Below are positions 1-8,489 of a stretch of DNA of 64,000 bases, piece after piece (the stretch's first letter is position 1; each line of letters starts with the position of its first letter). The stretch spans positions 1-64,000 of the forward strand of contig CABHOY010000024.1 in NCBI GenBank assembly GCA_902168105.1, read 5' to 3'. The position numbers and the translations under genes are program-made. Under the pieces are notes generated by a model. That model made no database searches, had not been told where the DNA came from, and saw nothing but the letters and a program-made list of their open reading frames with translations. The stretch comes from an uncultured Flavihumibacter sp. Its GTDB lineage: Bacteria > Bacteroidota > Bacteroidia > Chitinophagales > Chitinophagaceae.

Positions 1-129
1 CAACTGGATCCCAAATTAAATTTTACCTTTAACGTCGCACAACGTAGAGAAATCAACGCTGCATTAAGTAACACCTTCGGATTTGGTGGCCATAATGCAT
101 CAGTTATTTTCAAAAAATTTGTTGCTTAG
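1..129 (+). CDS. fabF: 3-oxoacyl-ACP synthase II, C-terminal fragment
   Basis: This is the last 42 codons of an open frame entering from the left edge. The tail [17 protein letters not shown] is the conserved C-terminal strand of KAS II condensing enzymes, containing the FGFGGHN loop next to the active site. FabF elongates acyl-ACP with malonyl-ACP in cytosolic fatty acid synthesis. The stop lies 5 bases before the rnc start, so the two are probably co-transcribed; fabF-rnc adjacency is common in Bacteroidota. The identification is firm for the fragment although the body is outside the window. Confidence 0.9.
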   Translation, partial: QLDPKLNFTFNVAQRREINAALSNTFGFGGHNASVIFKKFVA

Positions 130-134
130 ATTGT

Positions 135-857
135 GTGAAATTACTGCCAGGATTTTTATATCGATTCGTTCCGAAAAAGAGGAGCCTTTACAAGGACCTT
201 TACAATTTGCTGGGATTTGCCCCAGGCAACTTCTCATTGTATGAAGTGGCGCTCAGCCACCGATCCAGCAAGGAGAAATTCCTGGAAAGCAATGAGCGCC
301 TGGAATATCTCGGCGATGCAATACTTGGCGCTATCATCGGCGACTACCTCTTTAAAAAGTATCCTTACAAAACAGAAGGTTACCTGACTGAAATGCGGTC
401 TAAAATCGTTAACCGTCAGCAGCTCAATGATATCGCTATCAAAATGGGTCTGCGCAAACTGACTATCTACGATAAATACAACAGCTTTCTGAAAATAAGC
501 CAGATCTTCGGTAATACACTCGAAGCACTGGTCGGTGCAGTATACCTCGACAAAGGATATAACAGGACCAAACAATTCGTACACCAACGCCTCATCGTTC
601 CTTACATTGACCTGGAACTCCTGGAAAATGTAGAGATGAACCATAAGAATAAGTTGTACGGATGGGCCAATAAACACGGCAAGACCCTCGAGTTCGACCT
701 GCTGGAAGAACAAATGGATAACGGTCGTCGTATATTCACAGTCGGTGCCGTAGTAGATGGTGAACTTATCTGCAGCGGTAAAGCCTTCAATAAAAAGGAC
801 GCCAGCCAGATAGCCGCCCAGCAGGCCATAGAACTGTTAGGTCTGGGTGAAAAATAA
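135..857 (+). CDS. rnc: Ribonuclease III
   Basis: Endoribonuclease that cuts double-stranded RNA, acting in rRNA processing and mRNA turnover in the cytosol. The 240-residue length fits the family. The signature NERLEYLGDAILGAI (residues 53-67) carries the acidic metal-binding residues, with a second acidic cluster at NTLEALVGAVYLDKG, and a C-terminal double-stranded RNA binding domain occupies about residues 168-237 (ending in KDASQIAAQQAIELL). The start is a GTG five bases after the fabF stop; no ATG is available before the conserved region. Very likely an operon with fabF. Confidence 0.95.
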   Translation: MKLLPGFLYRFVPKKRSLYKDLYNLLGFAPGNFSLYEVALSHRSSKEKFLESNERLEYLGDAILGAIIGDYLFKKYPYKTEGYLTEMRSKIVNRQQLNDIAIKMGLRKLTIYDKYNSFLKISQIFGNTLEALVGAVYLDKGYNRTKQFVHQRLIVPYIDLELLENVEMNHKNKLYGWANKHGKTLEFDLLEEQMDNGRRIFTVGAVVDGELICSGKAFNKKDASQIAAQQAIELLGLGEK

Positions 858-869
858 TCAGCTTTTTAT

Positions 870-1469
870 TTACTTCACTGGCTGCCGCAGGATCGTTCTC
901 ATCTTGTCAGGCGCCGTCTTACGCGGATCTGAAAGATAGATCTCGTGATGCCTGCCATTCCATGCCAGGCCTTCCTTCTTCATAAAATCTTCCATCAATC
1001 GTAACGTAGCCGGTTCTTCGGAATAAGGCCCCGTGTGCATTATCTGCACACTCTTCCCTTCTGCCAGCGCCACAAGCATAACCTGCTGCAACAGTGGTAA
1101 TTGTTTCTTCAGAAACGCTGCTTTTAACGCCTGTTGCACAACGGCGCTAACTACGTAGTCGGGCATACGGATCAGCAATTGCCAATGCCATTCATCCCTG
1201 GGTACTTCCAGCGGATTGCCGGTAACATTGACCCACCAGGTGCCCTCCAGTTTACTTACAATAAAATCCTGCCCTGACTGTTTATATACATTCTTAACAC
1301 TGTAAGCTGCCGTATATAAAGCTGTCGTGCTTTCAGCAAACAGGTCCCCATTCGGATCGCCGTTGCCGTTAATTGAAAGATAATGGCCGGCAGGTACGAA
1401 GATGAGCTCCGGCTCAGCCTGCGCAGTATACAGCGCTTTGTACATTTTGGTAAGGTCTGTCTTTGACAT
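870..1469 (-). CDS. GyrI-like small-molecule-binding domain protein
   Basis: A soluble protein of about 200 residues that resembles stand-alone GyrI-like (AraC effector-binding fold) proteins. A core beginning SKTDLTKMYKALY is followed by a tandem SHS2-type fold, with PDYVVSAVVQQALKAA and the later VQIMHTGPYSEEPATLRLMEDFMKKEGLAWNGRHHEIYLSDPRK region (quoted as landmark only) carrying the typical HxGPY. Such proteins bind or hydrolyse small hydrophobic or cyclopropyl compounds; the ligand here is unknown. I chose the ATG at 1469 because family members begin with this motif; ATG 1475 is equally usable, and a frame open to 1607 would add an implausible hydrophobic leader. It lies downstream of the WYL regulator on the same strand, a frequent pairing in Bacteroidota, and is probably its operon partner. 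Confidence 0.75.
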   Translation of the reverse strand: MSKTDLTKMYKALYTAQAEPELIFVPAGHYLSINGNGDPNGDLFAESTTALYTAAYSVKNVYKQSGQDFIVSKLEGTWWVNVTGNPLEVPRDEWHWQLLIRMPDYVVSAVVQQALKAAFLKKQLPLLQQVMLVALAEGKSVQIMHTGPYSEEPATLRLMEDFMKKEGLAWNGRHHEIYLSDPRKTAPDKMRTILRQPVK

Positions 1470-1682
1470 AAACATTGTTTTAGTATAACATGGGGTAGTA
1501 TTACGTTCAATCTTATGCGTTATAACGCATGTCTTTTCAGACAGCGTGAACTGGTGCACGCTACCAATGATCAGCAATAACCAGTGACACCACAAGTGTA
1601 ATTTCATCAGTACGGATTTATCGTTACTGATACAAAGAAAGACGAGGGTAGTGACAGCCTTATGTCAGGAGTGAATACGGGG

Positions 1683-2636
1683 TTATAAATAATGTTCTTT
1701 TATTTCCAGGGCAAGTATCTGCATTTTTTCCAGTAGCTCTTCAGGAGCTATAATTTCAGGTGCAGCTCCCCAGGTCAGCAGCCAGCGGCCAAACCATTCC
1801 AGGCAGGGCGCCATGAAGGTCATTTCGGTACACGTGCCTACTATTTGTTCTTCAACCATGCCATAATAGAATTTCTGATCTCCGATACGACGGGCCATCG
1901 CCGAAGGAAAACGGACCTTCACCTCATAGGGCTGGGTCTCATATTCCCCGTACTTGTCAATAAATTCCTTGAGGGTTATGTGCCGGGCCCGGTCATAAGC
2001 TTCTGTTGAAACAGTTACGTTCTTGATACGGTCCATCCTGAAATTACGGTAGCTATGCCGCAGGCGGCACCAGGCTATCAGATACCAGTTTCCTCTCATA
2101 AAAATGATACCGATGGGTTCTACCTCCCTTTTGGTAAGGGTCTCATTATGAAGAGCAAAATAATCCAGTTGGAGGATCAGCTGTTTTCCCAGCGAGTGCT
2201 GGATATCGGAAAGAAAGCGGTTCGGGAATTCGTCACCTGCCGGCGGCCGGCGGCTCACTACGGCAATATTGTCTTCCAGTGACTCGAGGAAGTCTTTCTC
2301 GCTGCCCCTCAAAACAGCCTTTATCTTTTGCATGGCATTGCTGAACTCCTTCCTGTTGGAATGATCGCTCAGATTGGCCATCAGTTTCTCCCCCGTCAGT
2401 AAAGCAGCAGCCTCTTCCCGGCTGAACATGACAGGTGGCAGGTGGTAACCTTCTACAAGGTAGTAACCAGTTCCCGCCTCTGCACCTACAGGCACACCAG
2501 CTTCCTGGAGCGCCCTGACGTCCCTGTATACCGTACGAAGGCTGATGTCGAAACGCTCTGCTATTTCAGCAGCACGTACCACTTTTTTGCCTTGTAGCTG
2601 AATGAGAATCGCAGAAAGACGGTCAATCCTGTTCAT
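1683..2636 (-). CDS. WYL-domain transcriptional regulator (YafY family)
   Basis: A 317-residue DNA-binding regulator. Residues 1-60 form a DeoR/HTH_11-type winged helix (EIAERFDISLRTVYRDVRAL), and a WYL domain follows at about 140-215 with the motif WYLIAW and a downstream RMDRI basic patch. A WYL C-terminal extension completes it. WYL domains sense nucleic-acid or small-molecule ligands and usually make the protein a repressor or activator. The ATG at 2636 directly begins the HTH, so the start is secure. The gene precedes the GyrI-like gene on the same strand, suggesting that the pair respond to the same compound. The ligand cannot be told from sequence. Confidence 0.88.
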   Translation of the reverse strand: MNRIDRLSAILIQLQGKKVVRAAEIAERFDISLRTVYRDVRALQEAGVPVGAEAGTGYYLVEGYHLPPVMFSREEAAALLTGEKLMANLSDHSNRKEFSNAMQKIKAVLRGSEKDFLESLEDNIAVVSRRPPAGDEFPNRFLSDIQHSLGKQLILQLDYFALHNETLTKREVEPIGIIFMRGNWYLIAWCRLRHSYRNFRMDRIKNVTVSTEAYDRARHITLKEFIDKYGEYETQPYEVKVRFPSAMARRIGDQKFYYGMVEEQIVGTCTEMTFMAPCLEWFGRWLLTWGAAPEIIAPEELLEKMQILALEIKEHYL

Positions 2637-2766
2637 ATAACGGCAAGTTAGAATAAAAATGAAAAAAAAATCCGGAGCCGATTAAACTTCTGTTATAATA
2701 GCCAGTCTTAGATACAACAAATATTTGAGGGCGGCTCTTTCGAGAATGATATAAGTGACAACAGAT

Positions 2767-2829
2767 ATGAGTAAGATGTTCTCTCCCTGGAAAATATTTA
2801 AAGATTTGATGCTACAGTACAGAATATAG
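2767..2829 (+). CDS. Possible 20-residue peptide or small RNA body
   Basis: An ATG-initiated frame of 20 codons, MSKMFSPWKIFKDLMLQYRI, ending 12 bases before a strong intrinsic terminator. It has hydrophobic and basic residues as in many small amphipathic peptides. No clear ribosome binding site is present, which is normal in Bacteroidota. The support is positional only, and a non-coding small RNA is equally plausible. Confidence 0.2.
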   Translation: MSKMFSPWKIFKDLMLQYRI

Positions 2830-2840
2830 GTTAAATGGTA

Positions 2841-2876
2841 AGCCCCTGCAATTTTTTGCGGGGGCCTGTTTTTTTA
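2841..2876 (+). terminator. Intrinsic terminator
   Basis: Stem GCCCCTGCA paired with TGCGGGGGC around a five-to-six T loop, followed by a run of T. It terminates plus-strand transcription although the gene to its left is on the minus strand. Confidence 0.75.
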
Positions 2877-2938
2877 CCCCCTTCCCACCGGCCATTTGCA
2901 TCGGAAATTATTTGAAATCATTAACTTATGATTAACAG

Positions 2939-2965
2939 TTGACGGATGGAATCATCCTATTTTTG
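2939..2965 (+). promoter_or_regulatory. Bacteroidota-type promoter (TTG / TAnnTTTG)
   Basis: TTG at 2939-2941 and TATTTTTG at 2958-2965, an exact match to the -7 consensus TAnnTTTG, separated by 16 bases. It would start a transcript at about 2970 that ends at the terminator at 3010-3043, i.e. an RNA of roughly 70 bases. Confidence 0.5.
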
Positions 2966-3009
2966 ATGCAGCAAAATTCAAATGAGTTTTTTAATGGTTA
3001 ATTTGGGGA

Positions 3010-3043
3010 GGGCCTGATTTTCATCAGGCCCCTTTTTATTTTT
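3010..3043 (+). terminator. Intrinsic terminator
   Basis: Stem GGGCCTGA with TCAGGCCC, a six-base loop, then a T-rich tail. It closes the short transcription unit that begins near 2970 and insulates the sigma gene downstream. Confidence 0.75.
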
Positions 3044-3081
3044 ACCCCTTATCATTTTATTTTTATAGCTTGTACTTTAGA

Positions 3082-3103
3082 TACAATAGCCTGGACTATT
3101 GTA
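3082..3103. promoter_or_regulatory. Inverted repeat at the ECF sigma gene start (operator candidate)
   Basis: TACAATAG and CTATTGTA form a perfect 8-bp dyad with a 6-base spacer. The decamer TTGTACTTTA also occurs twice as a direct repeat (3070-3079 and 3099-3108). The right arm covers the upstream TTG that could be read as a start codon, which argues that this stretch is regulatory, either an operator or a hairpin over the ribosome entry site, and that translation begins further on. Confidence 0.4.
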
Positions 3104-3119
3104 CTTTAAACGAGGTAAA

Positions 3120-3668
3120 TTGGCGGGGTCCGAAAATATCAACCAAGCATCAGTAGCTGACCACGAGCTATGGATGGCTTTCAAACAGGGAAATGCAGCG
3201 GCGTTCAGTGAAATGTACCAGCGCTACGCCGGTACCCTGTACAACTATGGCTATCACCTGGTTCCCGATTCAGCCCTGGTACAGGATGCCATGCAAGACC
3301 TGTTCGCCGATCTCTGGCGTACGCGCCATAATCTTTCCGATACAAACTCTATCAAATATTATCTCTTCCGTTCCCTACGCCGCCGTCTATACAAAATGGC
3401 AGACATCAAACCGGTACCAGCCATTACACCTTTACAAACAGAATCTATAGAAGAGCTTAGAATAAAAAAGGAAGAGTACCTGTTGCTATCGCAACGTTTA
3501 CAGCAATTGATGTCCCGTTTACCTGAAAGGCAGCAGGAAGTGATCCGCCTCCGTTTCTATGATAATTTCAGCTGGGAAGAAATAGCCGGTATTCTGCAGA
3601 TCAATGAACAATCCGTAAGGAATCTCGTACAACGCGCTATTATCAAACTTCGCGAAGGCTGGAAGTAA
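3120..3668 (+). CDS. ECF RNA polymerase sigma factor of the glycan-utilisation locus
   Basis: An ECF sigma factor of about 182 residues. Region 2 lies at about 20-90 (AFSEMYQRYAGTLYNYG, QDAMQDLFADLWRTR) and region 4 at about 120-180 (LPERQQEVIRLRFYDNFSWEEIAGIL helix-turn-helix, landmark). It should direct RNA polymerase to the downstream SusC/SusD operon when released by the FecR-like partner. The start is uncertain: TTG 3120 has GAGG five bases upstream, TTG 3099 lies inside a dyad, and the first ATG (3174) would clip region 2. The FecR gene follows after about 120 bases in the FecI/FecR order typical of Bacteroidota. Confidence 0.85.
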   Translation: MAGSENINQASVADHELWMAFKQGNAAAFSEMYQRYAGTLYNYGYHLVPDSALVQDAMQDLFADLWRTRHNLSDTNSIKYYLFRSLRRRLYKMADIKPVPAITPLQTESIEELRIKKEEYLLLSQRLQQLMSRLPERQQEVIRLRFYDNFSWEEIAGILQINEQSVRNLVQRAIIKLREGWK

Positions 3669-3790
3669 GCAGCCATACCCCCTCTGTCCCATGCAAAAAC
3701 AGGTCTTAAAAAATTTTTCAGGAGAAGTGAGTTAAAATGTTCACTGCCTGCCTTTATTATTATACTTACTGTCGTAAGGCACTTAATGCT

Positions 3791-4873
3791 ATGGATTATT
3801 CAGCATACGATACTGCAGACTTTGTCTGTGATGATTCTTTTGTGGCGTGGGTGAAAGAAGGCCGGGACAGTGCTCACTGGGAACAGTTGATCACACAGTA
3901 TCCCGGTAAACATGAAGCGATCTTACAGGCCAGGGCCATCATCCTGGCAGCAGCACAGTTGCCTGCCTTTCAGTTGAAGGAACAGGACCAGCAGCTGATG
4001 TGGAACGAGATCCAGGCACGGGTGGAAACAACCGGGATCGTGCCTGTAGCAAAAAGACGTATTGGCTATTGGTATTGGTCGGCTGCTGCAGTATGTATCA
4101 TGATAGGTGCGGCACTCTGGTGGATGCGCCCGCAGGAACCGCCTACCGCGTATGCCCGTTTGTTAGAGGATGCAAAACTGGAAGGTAATAAACGTGTAGA
4201 GGAAGTCAATAAAGGAAAGAGTATCAGAACAGTCAGACTGCCCGACGGAAGTTCTGTAGTATTGCAGCCAGGCGCCAGAATAAGCTATCCTGTATGCGCC
4301 GGCAAAAGTTGTAAGCGTGAAGTGTATCTGTCAGGTGCAGCGTTTTTTGAAGTGTCACGCAATACACTACAACCTTTTGTAGTATATGCAAATGAAATGG
4401 TGATCAATGTGCTGGGTACCAGCTTTCATGTGAAAGCATATGAGCAGGACAGCCTCGTGGAAGTAAAGGTGAAGACCGGTAAAGTAGCATTGTCAGTACA
4501 ACCATTGGGAGATAAAGTTATATCTAACGTTTCAGCTAACCAGCAGGCAGTATTGCAGAGAAAGACGCTCGCTATGCTGCTACAACAGCCGGAACAACAA
4601 CAAAAAAAAGCACCGGAAACGCCGGAGGCCATTACTTATTCATTTGATTTTAATGATGCACCGGTAGACAGTGTGATGACCACTATAGAGAACGCCTATG
4701 GCGTGCATATCAGCTATGATAAAGCTTTACTGGCTGATTGCAGGTTAACCGCGTCGCTGACAGATGAACCATTATATGAAAAAATACGCCTGATCTGTAA
4801 GGCGCTGGAGGCTGGATGTATCATCGAGGGAAATGATATAAAGCTCACCGCAAAAGGATGTCGTCGTTATTGA
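3791..4873 (+). CDS. FecR-family anti-sigma factor
   Basis: A single-pass inner membrane anti-sigma factor of 360 residues. The cytosolic N-terminal part would hold the ECF sigma factor. A membrane helix lies near residues 92-110 (WYWSAAAVCIMIGAALWW), followed by a periplasmic FecR domain (VRLPDGSSVVLQPGARISYP, FEVSRNTLQPFVVYANEM) and a C-terminal DUF4974/STN-like domain (FDFNDAPVDSVMTTIENAYG). I chose ATG 3791 because homologous proteins start with a short acidic segment, and the 18 codons upstream add an unlikely Cys/Tyr-rich stretch. It should sense the N-terminal STN domain of the SusC encoded next and release sigma on ligand binding. Confidence 0.88.
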   Translation: MDYSAYDTADFVCDDSFVAWVKEGRDSAHWEQLITQYPGKHEAILQARAIILAAAQLPAFQLKEQDQQLMWNEIQARVETTGIVPVAKRRIGYWYWSAAAVCIMIGAALWWMRPQEPPTAYARLLEDAKLEGNKRVEEVNKGKSIRTVRLPDGSSVVLQPGARISYPVCAGKSCKREVYLSGAAFFEVSRNTLQPFVVYANEMVINVLGTSFHVKAYEQDSLVEVKVKTGKVALSVQPLGDKVISNVSANQQAVLQRKTLAMLLQQPEQQQKKAPETPEAITYSFDFNDAPVDSVMTTIENAYGVHISYDKALLADCRLTASLTDEPLYEKIRLICKALEAGCIIEGNDIKLTAKGCRRY

Positions 4874-4922
4874 AAACTAAACCAGGATCTAAAAAAATGA
4901 ACACTAGTACTTAATGAAAAAT

Positions 4923-4994
4923 AGCCAGCGGTATGGCCGTACCACTGGCTACAACCAATGTCACGTTGCCTTATGCCCGCTCCACTGGGATAAG
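4923..4994 (+). promoter_or_regulatory. Structured leader with two hairpins before SusC
   Basis: In the 168-base gap between FecR and SusC, AGCCAG-GGTA pairs with TACC-CTGGCT (4923-4950, one mismatch, hexaloop), and CTTAT-CCC pairs with GGG-ATAAG (4970-4994, one bulged base). Neither is followed by a T run, so they look like 5'-leader structures that could regulate or stabilise the SusC mRNA. Confidence 0.35.
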
Positions 4995-5041
4995 ACAGCC
5001 CTTCTATTTCCCAATATTAACATAGGAACACAATCCAAGTT

Positions 5042-8000
5042 ATGAAAAAAAGATTACGAATCCGTGATTTAATCTTTCACGTTACGCGTACATGTGCCTC
5101 TCAGATGCTGGTAGCATTGCTGTTTACCACGCTCACATTTGCCGGAAATGGCAACGCCCAGGAAATACTGCAGCAAAAGATTTCCCTGGAAATGAAACAA
5201 CAGCCTATTGGCAAAGTCCTGAACCAGATAGAAAAGCTGGTCGACGTTAAATTCCTCTACAGTTCTTCTCTGGTCCAGTCAGAACGCAAGGTAGACCTGG
5301 TTGTCGCAAACGAAGCTTTGGGCAATATCCTGAACGAATTACTGGCGCCATTGCAACTACAGTATCATGTATCTGGCCGTCAGATTGTGCTAAATCGATT
5401 ACGCGCTCCTGTAGTAGCACCAGGTCAACAGCCCGTAAGGATCAGCGGTAAGGTTACCGACGATAAAGGACAACCTTTACCAGGTGTCAGCGTAAAACTG
5501 AAAGGTACTTCTACAGGCGCCACCACAGATGCTTCAGGCGTATATGCTTTTAACGTTCCGGCTCTAAGCGGTATCCTGATATTTACTTATGTTGGTTTTG
5601 CTACTAAAGAAATAGAGATCAATGGTAGCAACAGTGTAAATGCCACATTGGAAGCCTCCTCCACATCTTTGGGTGATGTGGTGATCGTGGGTTACGGTGC
5701 ACAGAAAAAAGAATCGCTGACCGGCGCCGTTGCTTCTATCACCAGTAAAGACCTGAATGGTATTCACGCAGGATCTACTGTCAGCGCCGGACTGGCTGGT
5801 AAAATAGCAGGTGTGTCTTTCCGCTTTTCTGATGGCCGCCCTGGCGCCAGCGCTTCTATACAGATCAGAAATATGGGTAACCCGCTGTATGTTATTGATG
5901 GTATTCAACAGGATGAAGGTCAGTTTAATAACATCGCTCCCGCCGACATTGAAAGCATTACTGTACTGAAGGATGCTTCTGCTGCTATTTACGGTTTGCG
6001 TGCTGCAAATGGTGTGGTAGTAGTAACGACCAAACGCGGTAAACTGGGCAGTCGCAACACCATAAACGTAAACGTTTACAAGGGTTGGCAGAACTGGACC
6101 CGCTTTCCTAAAACAACCAACGCTTATCAATGGATGGTGGGTAAAGCGGATGCCGACATGAACCAGTATGGTAAGACGACCATTACACAGGATGAACTTG
6201 ATAAATGGAAACAGGGCACCGAGACTGGTTATAAAAGCTTTGACTGGTATAAGTTCATCGTAAAAGGAAACTCTCCACTCACACAGATGAACCTCAACTT
6301 TACCGGTGGCTCTGAAAGGATCAACTACTATGTATCTGCCACGCACCTCAAACAGAATTCCGTACTGGGTAGGGAATTCACCTTTGAACGTACCAACGTA
6401 CAAAGTAATATCGAAGCGCGTGTATCTGACCGTTTCAAGATCGGCGCACAGATCAACGGACGTGTTGAAACACGCGACCAGCCAGGTGTTCCCGGTACTG
6501 ACGACTATTGGGCTGCCCGTTTTGCTATACTGCGTAACAGACCTACAGAGCGCGCGTATGCTAACGACAATCCTGATTATCCTAACGACATTGGTCACAA
6601 CACGGAACAGTGGGCCGTGCAGAATAAGAAGTTATCAGGCTACTGGCGCAGCGACTGGCGTGTGCTGCAATCGAACCTGACTGCAGAGTACCAGTTCCCG
6701 CTGGAAGGACTGACCGCAAGAGGATTGTTCTCTTACTACTATGCGAACGAAATCATGAACGGACATGAGTATACCTATAAAGTGTATACCTATAATCCTG
6801 CTGATAGTTCTTACAACGCAACTGGTGGTAGCTCCAACCCTTACAGGGAAAGACGTAACAGGACTATCCTGTCGCCAACTATCCAGGTCCAGCTCAATTA
6901 CAATAAAGTATTCGGACAACATACCGTAGGTGCTACATTGGTGGCGGAACGTATCAAAAGAAGAGATCTGCAATCTTATGTACACTCTGTGCCTACTACC
7001 AACACGTTGCCGCTGATCTACTTCTCCACCATGGATACCTATAACGATGGTGATGGAACAGAAGCCCGTCTTGGTTATATCGGTCGTGTGAACTATAACT
7101 ACGCCGGCAAATATTACGTTGAGGTCTCTGCACGAAGAGATGCTTCCTGGAAATTTTCACCAGATAAAAGATGGGGAACTTTCCCTGCTATCTCCGGTGG
7201 ATGGCGCTTGAGCGAAGAGAAATTCTTCAGCTCCGTAAGCAAGAAGGTACTGAGTGAACTGAAGCTCCGCGCCTCCTATGGTAAACTGGGAGATGATGAC
7301 GTAGGGATCGGCCCATACGACTATCTGGCGGGTTATAACTATAATGCCTCTACTGTTATACTGGATGGAAATGCAGTGATCGGCTCCAGCAACAAAGGCG
7401 TGCCTATCAGGAATATTTCATGGTTTGTAAGCCGGACACTTGATATTGGTCTGGACTACGCTTTCATGGACAGTAAGATCACCGGTGCGATCGATGTATT
7501 CAACAGAAGAAGAACAGGTTTGCTGGGAGCTAAGTACGACATCCTGGTGCCTAGTGAGCTTGGATATAATCTTCCTTCTGAAAACGTGAACAGTGATCAG
7601 GTGGCAGGTATAGAAGGATCAGTAGCCTGGTCCGGAAAGATCAAAAAGGTGAACCTCAACATCGGTGGTAACATCTCATATGCAAGAGCAAAATCACTCC
7701 ATACATACAAACCTGTATTTAATAACTCATGGGACCACTACCGTAACTCTGCCGAAGAAAGGTTCAGTAATGCCTTCTGGGGATACGAAGTACAGGGACA
7801 ATTCCAGTCGCAGGAAGAGATCAACAAATATCCTGTGAATATCGATGGTACCGGTAATAAAACATTGCTGCCGGGAGATCTTATCTATAAAGACCTGAAT
7901 AAAGATGGCCTCATTAACGATATGGATACGCGCCCTATCGGGTATGGTACAGGCAAGAATCCCATTATTAATTTCGGTCTGAACTTCGCCGCTTCATGGA

Positions 8001-8470
8001 ATGGCTTTGATGCACGTATTGATTTCTCCGGAGGTAGTGGTTATTCCTTCAATCGTAACTGGGAGATGCGTAACCCTTACCAGAATGGTGGTAACCTGTT
8101 GTTAGACCTGTATGAGGACCGCTGGCACAGAGAAAATCCGCTGGACCTGAACAGTCGCTGGATACCTGGTAAATACCCTGCGCTTCGCTTCAATAATGGT
8201 GATCATAGCAGCTTTGGAAAGAACTCCGATTTCTGGCTTGTTAACGTAAAATACCTACGTGCAAGAACAGTTGAATTAGGATATACCATTCCTAAAAACC
8301 TGCTTAGCCGTATAAAAATAGAGAGAGCCCGCTTCTACGTGAATGCTTACAACCTGTTCTCTATTGATAATATGAAGGGCATAGGCATTGATGCGGAAAT
8401 AGTAGATGATAACGGTCTCACCTATCCGCAGAGCAAATTTGTGAACATTGGTTTTGAACTTTCTCTCTGA
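5042..8470 (+). CDS. SusC/RagA TonB-dependent receptor with STN signalling domain
   Basis: An outer membrane TonB-dependent transporter of 1142 residues. In order it has a signal peptide (1-39, with MLVALLFTTLTFAGNGNA), an STN domain (about 45-118), a CarboxypepD_reg-like domain (132-205, ISGKVTDDKGQPLPGVSV), a plug starting GDVVIVGYGAQKKESLTGAV with PLYVIDGIQ and ITVLKDASAAIYG, and a C-terminal 22-strand barrel. It imports oligosaccharides together with the SusD lid encoded next. The STN domain marks it as a transducer that signals to the FecR-type protein upstream, so the locus is probably autoinducing. The length is normal for the STN-bearing subclass. Confidence 0.95.
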   Translation: MKKRLRIRDLIFHVTRTCASQMLVALLFTTLTFAGNGNAQEILQQKISLEMKQQPIGKVLNQIEKLVDVKFLYSSSLVQSERKVDLVVANEALGNILNELLAPLQLQYHVSGRQIVLNRLRAPVVAPGQQPVRISGKVTDDKGQPLPGVSVKLKGTSTGATTDASGVYAFNVPALSGILIFTYVGFATKEIEINGSNSVNATLEASSTSLGDVVIVGYGAQKKESLTGAVASITSKDLNGIHAGSTVSAGLAGKIAGVSFRFSDGRPGASASIQIRNMGNPLYVIDGIQQDEGQFNNIAPADIESITVLKDASAAIYGLRAANGVVVVTTKRGKLGSRNTINVNVYKGWQNWTRFPKTTNAYQWMVGKADADMNQYGKTTITQDELDKWKQGTETGYKSFDWYKFIVKGNSPLTQMNLNFTGGSERINYYVSATHLKQNSVLGREFTFERTNVQSNIEARVSDRFKIGAQINGRVETRDQPGVPGTDDYWAARFAILRNRPTERAYANDNPDYPNDIGHNTEQWAVQNKKLSGYWRSDWRVLQSNLTAEYQFPLEGLTARGLFSYYYANEIMNGHEYTYKVYTYNPADSSYNATGGSSNPYRERRNRTILSPTIQVQLNYNKVFGQHTVGATLVAERIKRRDLQSYVHSVPTTNTLPLIYFSTMDTYNDGDGTEARLGYIGRVNYNYAGKYYVEVSARRDASWKFSPDKRWGTFPAISGGWRLSEEKFFSSVSKKVLSELKLRASYGKLGDDDVGIGPYDYLAGYNYNASTVILDGNAVIGSSNKGVPIRNISWFVSRTLDIGLDYAFMDSKITGAIDVFNRRRTGLLGAKYDILVPSELGYNLPSENVNSDQVAGIEGSVAWSGKIKKVNLNIGGNISYARAKSLHTYKPVFNNSWDHYRNSAEERFSNAFWGYEVQGQFQSQEEINKYPVNIDGTGNKTLLPGDLIYKDLNKDGLINDMDTRPIGYGTGKNPIINFGLNFAASWNGFDARIDFSGGSGYSFNRNWEMRNPYQNGGNLLLDLYEDRWHRENPLDLNSRWIPGKYPALRFNNGDHSSFGKNSDFWLVNVKYLRARTVELGYTIPKNLLSRIKIERARFYVNAYNLFSIDNMKGIGIDAEIVDDNGLTYPQSKFVNIGFELSL

Positions 8471-8489
8471 TCTCTTAATTGCACATAGC

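Larger units (their letters stand above)
2637..3119. other. Intergenic region with two short promoter/mini-ORF/terminator cassettes
   Basis: About 480 bases between the WYL regulator and the ECF sigma gene. It holds two strong intrinsic terminators in tandem on the plus strand, each preceded by a very short reading frame starting ATGAGT: one of 20 codons at 2767-2829 and one of 11 codons at 2981-3016. A good Bacteroidota-type promoter precedes the second. Neither upstream gene reads into this region on the plus strand, so each terminator must serve a short local transcript, either a small RNA or a mini-gene. Confidence 0.5.

Noticed and set aside
5564..6598. 344-codon antisense frame inside the first SusC gene
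   Set aside because: The sense strand encodes unbroken SusC plug and barrel; the antisense product has no recognisable domain and biased composition.
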